From a virus: 63,424 nt of DNA. Every line of letters begins with the position of its first letter. The first letter of the stretch is position 1. Below, piece by piece: positions 57,936-63,424 of the stretch. The notes beneath the pieces were generated by a model. That model searched no databases, was not told where the DNA came from, and was given only the letters and a program-made list of their open reading frames with translations. Made by a program: the position numbers and the translations under genes. Where the stretch lies: positions 1-63,424 of IMG/VR virus record IMGVR_UViG_3300013093_000002; one strand, given 5' to 3'.

Positions 57936-59009
57936 TTAAAATAACTCATGGTTCTCTGATGCCCACTTCGTAATCTCTAGATTACTACGAGCTAGCTTTC
58001 TAGTCTTATCACTACGGATAATCATAGTAAAGAATATCGCTTGTATCTCAGAGCTATCAATACGCTTAACAAACTTCATGAATGATGATAGTTCATCTTG
58101 AGTCTTGAGTCTATCTGTCGCTTGGAACATTAACATGAGTTGACCTGCCATATCCTCTGGAATATTAATATCCATTGGGTTCTCAATAATCTTGTCAAAC
58201 TCTGGTAATTGCTTATCAAGTTTAAGGAACGCACTCATATCTGCACTTGCACTCGCACCGATAGTCCCTGCCAATGCACACATCGTCGCATTATCACCAA
58301 TGACATCTTGGTTATCTACAATGACTGACGCTTTAGCTAATGAACGAGGGCTACAGAAAGATAGCACAGGCTTACTAGGATTAAAGATATATGGGTTATC
58401 CTCTTGACCTACATCAAGATAACTATTCAATGCTCTTGGGAACATATACACCCATGCTCTAATCAACGGATTGATATTGTTATTGCCTGCCCACTTGAGC
58501 CATGTATCCACATCGGGCTTTTGCATTTTCAATATACACACACGATTGCCTGCATGAGCTAACATCGTATCACCTACACCATCACTTGCATTGTTACTTG
58601 TGCCGAACACGATTGAGCCTTGTGGTAACTCTACATCACCGACACATCTCTCTAGCATTAACCTAGTAAAGATAACTTGTAATAACTTCGGTGACTTCAT
58701 GAACTCGTCTAGTAAGATAACCTTAGGCTTTGGACTATCTAGTTTAAACAAATTACCGACATAGCTCTCTAGTGTTTTGCTTTCGTGGTTCGGAATAGTC
58801 ATAGATATATCTGACATATCTTTCACAGGGCAATCTACATAGATATAATCATAGCTATCACCTAAGTCTTGCTCAATCATTTTGAGTAATGATGTCTTAC
58901 CACAACCTGGCTCTGATTGAATGATTGGTGTTAATTCTTTACCGATAGTTGGAATTATTTTTCTTAACTCGTCTATCGTTACACTTGCTACATTACTTAT
59001 TGTCGCCAT
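57936..59009 (-). CDS. MoxR-type AAA+ ATPase
   Basis: A 357-residue ATPase. Walker A SEPGCGKT (32-39), Walker B VILLDEF (97-103), and a sensor-like GTSNNASDG near 137. The size and the VWA partner downstream indicate the MoxR/CbbQ group. Expected to form a ring that works with the VWA metallopeptidase on an unknown target. Confidence 0.9.
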   Translation of the reverse strand: MATISNVASVTIDELRKIIPTIGKELTPIIQSEPGCGKTSLLKMIEQDLGDSYDYIYVDCPVKDMSDISMTIPNHESKTLESYVGNLFKLDSPKPKVILLDEFMKSPKLLQVIFTRLMLERCVGDVELPQGSIVFGTSNNASDGVGDTMLAHAGNRVCILKMQKPDVDTWLKWAGNNNINPLIRAWVYMFPRALNSYLDVGQEDNPYIFNPSKPVLSFCSPRSLAKASVIVDNQDVIGDNATMCALAGTIGASASADMSAFLKLDKQLPEFDKIIENPMDINIPEDMAGQLMLMFQATDRLKTQDELSSFMKFVKRIDSSEIQAIFFTMIIRSDKTRKLARSNLEITKWASENHELF

Positions 59010-59187
59010 GTTTATCTCCTCTAGTTTGTTTTAAAATACTTTCTGCCGTTGCTTGTATAATTTTACTTCTATCTCGTTCTGACATTCGTTTTAATTCTCT
59101 TTGCATACGAAGATGATGGACAATCTCAATGGTCTTGGCACAAAGAAACCCACACCCAAACCCTACTGCTAATGCTAGATACTGCAT
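58993..59187 (-). CDS. Small membrane-anchored protein
   Basis: A 64-residue protein with one N-terminal hydrophobic segment (YLALAVGFGCGFLCA) and a basic helical tail. It overlaps the ATPase start by 17 bases. It may tie the MoxR system to the inner membrane. Confidence 0.65.
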   Translation of the reverse strand: MQYLALAVGFGCGFLCAKTIEIVHHLRMQRELKRMSERDRSKIIQATAESILKQTRGDKHGDNK

Positions 59188-59197
59188 ATGCTACTCC

Positions 59198-60118
59198 TTA
59201 TAGTTTAAATTTATTTAAGATACCTTCTACATCTGACTTCACTTTCTCACGAACTGCATCACTCTCTCGTAAGACTTCTGAGTCTACACCTTGTAGACTA
59301 TACTCCAACTTGTTGACTGCGTCGCTAAGCCGTTTAGTCATCTCATTGTCTACGGGTTTAAATGCTTTAAATGTGTTACATAACTCTTTAGCTTTTTCGA
59401 TTGTGGTATCATATATTTTGCGTTTCTTCGTTTTAGTTTCGCCTGTGACGGCGTCGGTAGTTTCTGACACTCCACAGCAATAGCTGATACTTTCCATAAC
59501 TTCTGTAATCCGTTCCACTTGGTCTTGAATGACATGATTGATAATCCCTTCTGCTTGCTTTTCGTATTGTTGTTTTAAATCATCAGCGATATCGTTAGAG
59601 ATACTGCATCGCCAATCATGACTCGGCACTTCACTTACATATAACTTGATACCGAACTTGCTACGGACTTCATTGACATCGGGATAATCATGCCTATTAA
59701 ACATATCGCCTTGCTTAAATGCCATGTTACCTACGATTGTAGAATAGTTGTTTACAAAACTATCAAGTAACCTATTGAACTCTACCTCATGCTCAGTATA
59801 TTCTTGTTTGAACTTGGTGAGATTAACTACGGGTAATAAGTCTTGAGAGTTGTTCCACCTAAATGTGCTACGCTTCAACCAATTATATATAGTCTGACGA
59901 TAATTAGATAAACGCTTGTGGAATTGGTCATCAGCTAAAAGGTTCTTCACAAATCTGCCTGCACTTGCGTCGGCTTTCTTGAGACTAGTTACCTCGTCTG
60001 ATATACCTCTGTCTTGCTTTGTTGCTGACCACACATTCACATCAACGGACACCAATACTGCCGATGTCGCTAAAGAAATGATATGGTTCGGTTGTTCCAT
60101 TTCAAATGATAGTTCCAT
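59198..60118 (-). CDS. DUF3150-like coiled-coil protein, MoxR partner
   Basis: A 306-residue protein. SAVLVSVDVNVWSATKQDR (about 19-37) resembles the start of DUF3150, a family I associate with MoxR/CobT-like gene sets. Then helices and a C-terminal charged coiled coil (KLEYSLQGVDSEVLRESDAV). It leads the operon that has its own strong promoter at 60200-60228. Confidence 0.65.
   Translation of the reverse strand: MELSFEMEQPNHIISLATSAVLVSVDVNVWSATKQDRGISDEVTSLKKADASAGRFVKNLLADDQFHKRLSNYRQTIYNWLKRSTFRWNNSQDLLPVVNLTKFKQEYTEHEVEFNRLLDSFVNNYSTIVGNMAFKQGDMFNRHDYPDVNEVRSKFGIKLYVSEVPSHDWRCSISNDIADDLKQQYEKQAEGIINHVIQDQVERITEVMESISYCCGVSETTDAVTGETKTKKRKIYDTTIEKAKELCNTFKAFKPVDNEMTKRLSDAVNKLEYSLQGVDSEVLRESDAVREKVKSDVEGILNKFKL
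59281..59299. repeat. Early-region palindrome inside the DUF3150-like gene
   Basis: AGTCTAC-N5-GTAGACT (8-bp arms), in the C-terminal codons of gene 59198-60118. Confidence 0.8.
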
Positions 60119-60137
60119 ACTGCTCTCCTAGTTAATG

Positions 60138-60156
60138 AGTCTACACCATGTAGACT
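60138..60156. repeat. Early-region palindrome in leader of the MoxR operon
   Basis: AGTCTAC-N5-GTAGACT, 20 bases before ATG 60118 and about 40 bases downstream of the predicted transcription start. Confidence 0.85.
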
Positions 60157-60199
60157 CTACATAAATGCTATACACACTTTTCCCATCGTCTAATATATA

Positions 60200-60228
60200 A
60201 TTATACCATAGATTACAAAAAAAGTCAA
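60200..60228 (-). promoter_or_regulatory. Strong sigma70 promoter for the MoxR operon
   Basis: On the minus strand TTGACT (60223-60228), 17 bases, TATAAT (60200-60205). It is an 11/12 match to consensus with ideal spacing. Confidence 0.88.
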
Positions 60229-60239
60229 TAGCCCCCTAC

Positions 60240-60689
60240 TTAAACATTAAACTCAAAACTTCTATTTATATTCATTAAACTATACCCATCATCACCACCA
60301 TACTCTTCTTCAAAGTCATTTATCTCTTCACCAATTCTTATCTTGGCATATGATATGGGAAGGCTAATTAAGTCCTCTGTATTGTCATACATATCTGAAT
60401 ACTCTTGTGCTAATACTATTAAAGACTCATGACACTTAACATCATCAAACGAGTCATACCATTTCACATCATAGGCACTATACTTTATAAAGCACTCACC
60501 TTGATTGATAGTTAGTAAGTCCCAATCACTTTCTTCAAAGCAATCTTTTGTATCCTCTCTTGACTTGGCATCAGCTAAGAATACATTGAATAAACCTTCT
60601 TTAGTGACTCGTTTATCTATTGGTGTGTCATCTTTATACTTAGGCTCATGAAATTGGATAACATAGCCTACATCTGAACGATAGCCCAT
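60240..60689 (-). CDS. Conserved phage protein (MGYRSDVGYVI type)
   Basis: A 149-residue acidic protein. The start MGYRSDVGYVIQF and WYDSFDDVKCHESL in the middle are recurrent in unrelated phages in my recollection. Function not known. Confidence 0.75.
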   Translation of the reverse strand: MGYRSDVGYVIQFHEPKYKDDTPIDKRVTKEGLFNVFLADAKSREDTKDCFEESDWDLLTINQGECFIKYSAYDVKWYDSFDDVKCHESLIVLAQEYSDMYDNTEDLISLPISYAKIRIGEEINDFEEEYGGDDGYSLMNINRSFEFNV

Positions 60690-60690
60690 T

Positions 60691-61005
60691 TTAAATATCC
60701 TTTGGTGTAATTAGTTTCTCGGCATACGCTATGGCATCTTGTATGGCTTGGTCTTCAAATAATTCCTTAGGCGATACATATGTCTCAGCATGAACAGGTT
60801 CACTCGGTAAAGTTCCTAGTTCCAGTCTGATTGCGTGAAGTAGTTCCCTTGCTAATTCATAACGACCACGCACACCACTATCGTCATTGTAATCATCTAA
60901 ACCAGTTCCATTGATGCTCTCAGCGTCATACTTTAATTCACGACGCAAACTTGTTATAACTTTGTTAAGTATGCGTTCATACTTTGATGTTACTCTTTTA
61001 TTCAT
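60691..61005 (-). CDS. Hypothetical protein
   Basis: A 104-residue helical protein with SKYERILNKVITSLRRELKY at the start and an acidic middle. A palindrome lies 15 bases ahead of its start. Function unknown. Confidence 0.65.
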   Translation of the reverse strand: MNKRVTSKYERILNKVITSLRRELKYDAESINGTGLDDYNDDSGVRGRYELARELLHAIRLELGTLPSEPVHAETYVSPKELFEDQAIQDAIAYAEKLITPKDI

Positions 61006-61019
61006 AATTTTCTCCGTTG

Positions 61020-61038
61020 AGTCTACAATGCGTAGACT
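61020..61038. repeat. Early-region palindrome
   Basis: AGTCTAC-N5-GTAGACT in the leader of gene 60691-61005. Confidence 0.85.
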
Positions 61039-61040
61039 TA

Positions 61041-61247
61041 TTAAAATGCACTATTGATAACTCTTTGTGCTACTCGTTTCTTTAGCTTAGGGGTTGATAG
61101 CTTAGAATACATATCATGATAATTCCAATACTCCCTTTGAGTAGCTTTCTCGTTGTCTTTAATTCTGCCGTCGATAGTATAGTCATAGCCATGTGATGCT
61201 TTTTTAGCTAACCATTCAATCGCCTCAGCTCTGTTAAACTTAGTCAT
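61041..61247 (-). CDS. Small hypothetical protein
   Basis: A 68-residue protein (MTKFNRAEAIEWLAKKASHG). ATG 61247 is preferred to the GTG directly upstream because GGAGG lies at a normal distance. Overlaps the next gene up by 8 bases. Confidence 0.6.
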   Translation of the reverse strand: MTKFNRAEAIEWLAKKASHGYDYTIDGRIKDNEKATQREYWNYHDMYSKLSTPKLKKRVAQRVINSAF

Positions 61248-61533
61248 CACACTTACCTCCGATACAAGTTTTATCCAAGATTTCGTTTTCCAAATCCTCC
61301 ATGATAGCTTGACTTTCTAATAACATTACTTTCATGTTGATATTTTCAAACGCATTAGGGAACGCTTCAATGACAAGACTTCTAACCATCATGCCTCTGT
61401 CTTTTAGGTTTTCACCTATCTGAGCTTTGACATAATCTTCGGGAACGACTTGCCACTCTTCTAACTCTTTAAGTCTACTTTCGTGGACTCCAACTTCTAC
61501 AACTGCGATGAACTTCTTAAACTGACTGCTCAT
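61240..61533 (-). CDS. Hypothetical protein
   Basis: A 97-residue helical protein (SRLKELEEWQVVPEDYVKAQ) ending in CIGGKCDD. A palindrome variant lies in codons about 15-20. Function unknown. Confidence 0.6.
   Translation of the reverse strand: MSSQFKKFIAVVEVGVHESRLKELEEWQVVPEDYVKAQIGENLKDRGMMVRSLVIEAFPNAFENINMKVMLLESQAIMEDLENEILDKTCIGGKCDD
61472..61489. repeat. Early-region palindrome, variant
   Basis: AGTCTAC-N4-GTGGACT, one G-T-type mismatch, within gene 61240-61533. Confidence 0.7.
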
Positions 61534-61640
61534 GATATTACTCCTTGTAGTTTAAATACGATTTCTGTGAATACGCAACCAAATACAAAAGCCATGATGT
61601 GCGTAGTTATAATTAGCATTACTTTATCTTTGTTACTCAT
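61530..61640 (-). CDS. Very small membrane protein
   Basis: A 36-residue protein (MSNKDKVMLIITTHIMAFVF) that is nearly all one membrane segment. Its stop overlaps the next ATG (ATGA) and its start overlaps the end of the gene before it, so it fits the tight early operon. Confidence 0.6.
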   Translation of the reverse strand: MSNKDKVMLIITTHIMAFVFGCVFTEIVFKLQGVIS

Positions 61641-61764
61641 ATGTTGCCTCACCTTCCATTGAATAGTATTCATCTTCAAGTTTATTTCTTTTAGCTTCAA
61701 GTTCCTCAATTTCTACATCTAATTTTATTAACTCTTGTCTTAGCTTTTCTTTTTTGTTACTCAT
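61633..61764 (-). CDS. Very small coiled-coil protein
   Basis: A 43-residue protein starting MSNKKEKLRQELIKLDVEIE, charged heptad-like helix, then SMEGEATYE. Good AGGAG site. Its first residues resemble those of the membrane peptide that follows. Confidence 0.6.
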   Translation of the reverse strand: MSNKKEKLRQELIKLDVEIEELEAKRNKLEDEYYSMEGEATYE

Positions 61765-61967
61765 TTTGTTTCTCCTTTTACTTTTCGCATGACTGCAAAT
61801 GCGACTTGTTCTCTTAAAAACTTATCACTATAATTCTGATACTTAACTTTCCCAAACCAGTTCTCTATGCCTGCCTCTATGTTTTCTTGTATGCGTAGAG
61901 TTTCAACCATAGCCTCTCGTTCTTTTTTAGGTATGTAAGTTTTGCCTTCTTTACTTAGTTCTCTCAC
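61761..61967 (-). CDS. Small hypothetical protein
   Basis: A 68-residue protein starting at GTG 61967 after a GGAGG site. Helical and basic (TYIPKKEREAMVETLRIQEN). An out-of-frame ATG nearby leads to an immediate stop. Function unknown. Confidence 0.6.
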   Translation of the reverse strand: MRELSKEGKTYIPKKEREAMVETLRIQENIEAGIENWFGKVKYQNYSDKFLREQVAFAVMRKVKGETK

Positions 61968-61983
61968 TTCATATTCCTCCCCT

Positions 61984-62349
61984 TTAAAATTTTGGTGTAG
62001 TCCAACCTGAGTCTACACTATGTGGACTCAAGACCTTATCCATACAATACCCAACGATACCATAGTCTGCAATAGAAATCAATTCGTTCGTGTCTACCCA
62101 TTTAGATACATGGTCTGGTCGAGCTTGGCTTTGTTGCCTTGATGTGCTTGGTGAATACTTATCTTTATTACCTATCCACATACAAGCCACGCTATCCCAA
62201 ACATACATAGGAAAATGATAGCCATAACTATAAACTACATAGTTCTTGCCGACACCACAATTAAACCATTCACCAAACATATTACTTGCTTTAAATGGTT
62301 CTAACGCTTTAATGCTTTCAATCGCTTTTTTGTTTGATGTTCTCGTCAT
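61984..62349 (-). CDS. Hypothetical protein
   Basis: A 121-residue protein with NKKAIESIKALEPFKASNMF and VWDSVACMWIGNKDKYSP. No family recognised. A palindrome variant occupies its last codons, ahead of the next gene. Confidence 0.6.
   Translation of the reverse strand: MTRTSNKKAIESIKALEPFKASNMFGEWFNCGVGKNYVVYSYGYHFPMYVWDSVACMWIGNKDKYSPSTSRQQSQARPDHVSKWVDTNELISIADYGIVGYCMDKVLSPHSVDSGWTTPKF
62010..62028. repeat. Early-region palindrome, variant
   Basis: AGTCTAC-N5-GTGGACT, one mismatch, 43 bases before the GTG start at 61967. Confidence 0.72.
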
Positions 62350-62561
62350 TTAACTAGCCCTCCTTTATTGTTAAGACCTTTTAAGTCTGCTTGATTAGTG
62401 ATAACCATGTAATTACTTTTGTGCATTGGTGCTATGGTATGTTTCTTTTGCTTAGCTATCTCGTCACCACATTGTAAACAGGTGTTATAGCCTAAGTCCC
62501 ACCGAGCTTGTAATACATGACTGAAACACTTAACGCATAGATTGTTATACTCATTAGCCAT
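62346..62561 (-). CDS. Small zinc-ribbon protein
   Basis: A 71-residue protein with CVKC (9-12) and CLQC (28-31), a zinc ribbon, then a basic tail. Overlaps both neighbours by a few bases. Possible regulator or nucleic-acid binder. Confidence 0.65.
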   Translation of the reverse strand: MANEYNNLCVKCFSHVLQARWDLGYNTCLQCGDEIAKQKKHTIAPMHKSNYMVITNQADLKGLNNKGGLVK

Positions 62562-62766
62562 GACTATTCCCTTCTGCTTGTTGAAATGCTTTTTCTATCC
62601 TAAGTTGGTTGAGTAAATCGTGCAATTCGGCTATGGGCTTTTTCCACCTACGCTTGATATGCCATGCGAGTCTCTTACCTTCTTTGGTATTGGTATGAAC
62701 AAAAAACGCCTCTTTCCATATATCGTTTAAAACTTTGTTCCTTTCAATAGCGTCTTTCAATGCCAT
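62554..62766 (-). CDS. Small hypothetical protein
   Basis: A 70-residue basic protein (MALKDAIERNKVLNDIWKEA). ATG 62766 is chosen because AGAGGG precedes it; a longer reading from 62859 would run through the palindrome and into the previous gene. Confidence 0.6.
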   Translation of the reverse strand: MALKDAIERNKVLNDIWKEAFFVHTNTKEGKRLAWHIKRRWKKPIAELHDLLNQLRIEKAFQQAEGNSHG

Positions 62767-62780
62767 AACTTTACCCTCTG

Positions 62781-62799
62781 AGTCTACTCGTTGTAGACT
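62781..62799. repeat. Early-region palindrome
   Basis: AGTCTAC-N5-GTAGACT, 15 bases ahead of ATG 62766. Confidence 0.82.
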
Positions 62800-62816
62800 T
62801 GAAACGCCATCACTAC

Positions 62817-63161
62817 TCACTTCAACCACCATGCGATAACAAACCCTACACAAACCCACACAAGAGCTTCAATAAATTTATCCATGAATGTCTTATCTCC
62901 CTTAAAAGATTCTAAACCAATACTATTCCTTATTTTCTTTTCTTCTGCCTGCCTTTGTTTAGCCCAATCATTTAAGCGATAATTGCGTCTGACTAATGCT
63001 TTGCGTCGTAGGTCTGCATAATTGTGGTTAGCTTCATTTAGTTTTTGGACTAGCTTGATGTTTTGATTAACATAAGCCACAGACTTTCTAACCTTGTCTA
63101 CTTCTTTCTTTTGTTCATCATCTAACAAGTGACCATAGCCACCATATTTTTTATCTTGCAT
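62817..63161 (-). CDS. C-terminally membrane-anchored coiled-coil protein
   Basis: A 114-residue protein, first gene of the early operon. Lys-rich coiled coil (about 15-85) and a C-terminal hydrophobic segment (FIEALVWVCVGFVIAWWLK). A tail-anchored early protein could act at the inner membrane soon after infection. Confidence 0.68.
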   Translation of the reverse strand: MQDKKYGGYGHLLDDEQKKEVDKVRKSVAYVNQNIKLVQKLNEANHNYADLRRKALVRRNYRLNDWAKQRQAEEKKIRNSIGLESFKGDKTFMDKFIEALVWVCVGFVIAWWLK

Positions 63162-63191
63162 TTTACTATCTCCAATTAGTTTAAAAATATA

Positions 63192-63210
63192 AGTCTACAA
63201 AGTGTAGACT
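63192..63210. repeat. Early-region palindrome in the first leader
   Basis: AGTCTAC-N5-GTAGACT, 31 bases before ATG 63161 and about 35-50 bases downstream of the predicted start of the main early transcript. Confidence 0.85.
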
Positions 63211-63249
63211 CAACATACATCAATGGACAAAGCTCTGCCCATTATTAAC

Positions 63250-63278
63250 ATTATACCCTAGTTTAAGCCTTTTGTCAA
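63250..63278 (-). promoter_or_regulatory. Perfect sigma70 promoter of the early operon
   Basis: On the minus strand TTGACA (63273-63278), 17 bases, TATAAT (63250-63255): a 12/12 consensus match. It would drive the main leftward early operon. Confidence 0.93.
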
Positions 63279-63301
63279 GCGTCGTGTAAGATATTCTCTA
63301 A

Positions 63302-63424
63302 CCATGTTTTAGGCTTAAATGTGCGTGGTTTTTGTGTTGTAAGTGCTTGATTTTAAACGAGGTTCATAGGTTCGGGGTTAGTAAACTTCCGTTATTGTCC
63401 CATGAACCAAGTTTTTGAAATGGA
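63302..63424. repeat. Terminal direct repeat, right copy
   Basis: Identical to 1-123. It shows that the contig is complete and circular or terminally redundant. Confidence 0.95.

Noticed and set aside
55648-63210. CRISPR-like interpretation of the repeated palindromes
   Set aside because: Spacing is irregular (hundreds to thousands of bases), many copies are in or next to genes, and no uniform spacers exist.

Overview
The window is the complete genome of a lytic tailed phage, most likely a podovirus. It carries TerL, portal, scaffold and a gpT-like capsid protein, P22/SU10-type adaptor and nozzle candidates, ejection-like proteins, and no tape measure, sheath, integrase or recognisable lysogeny repressor. 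The first 123 bases are repeated exactly as the last 123, so the contig closes into a circle of 63,301 bp. The DNA is AT-rich, there are no tRNA genes, and strict sigma70-type promoters imply that host RNA polymerase does the transcription.

Layout. (1) About 63162-63424 joined to 1-497 is a non-coding control region with repeated ATGAACC/GGTTCAT motifs, an AT-rich tract, a perfect sigma70 promoter firing leftward and a UUCG-loop terminator. (2) 498-2182 holds an orphan leftward gene, an endonuclease VII-like gene and a SprT-like gene. (3) 2304-40973 is the rightward structural half: terminase, a 2-oxoglutarate oxygenase fused to an HD-like domain, portal, a GroES-like co-chaperonin, scaffold, decoration and major capsid proteins, an isolated pqqA cassette, a block of small Lys/Gly-rich proteins, adaptors, repeat-rich and polyglycine fibre proteins, a secreted HNH protein, the lysis cassette, nozzle, and ejection proteins ending in a 1907-residue protein. 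(4) 63161-40974 is the leftward early half: many small proteins, a MoxR ATPase plus metallopeptidase/VWA pair with its partners, VRR-NUC, a SleB-like hydrolase, family A DNA polymerase, two more 2-oxoglutarate oxygenase genes, a Cas4/RecB-like nuclease, an SNF2-like helicase, a regulator, and a primase-helicase.

The most striking element is a 23-codon gene at 12656-12727 that reads as PqqA, the peptide precursor of pyrroloquinoline quinone (PQQ). The Glu15/Tyr19 pair that is cross-linked during PQQ synthesis is intact. The gene has its own promoter and a dyad operator-like site, and it sits between two strong terminators just after the major capsid gene. No other pqq gene is present, so the phage would feed a host PqqB-E pathway. 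PQQ is the cofactor of methanol dehydrogenases. Together with the low GC content this suggests a methylotroph host, perhaps a freshwater or marine Methylophilaceae; that host assignment is inference.

A second unexplained system is an 18-19 bp palindrome, AGTCYAC-N4/5-GTRGACT, found eleven times and only in the early arc from about 55.6 kb across the junction to 1.06 kb. It usually lies just upstream of a start codon.
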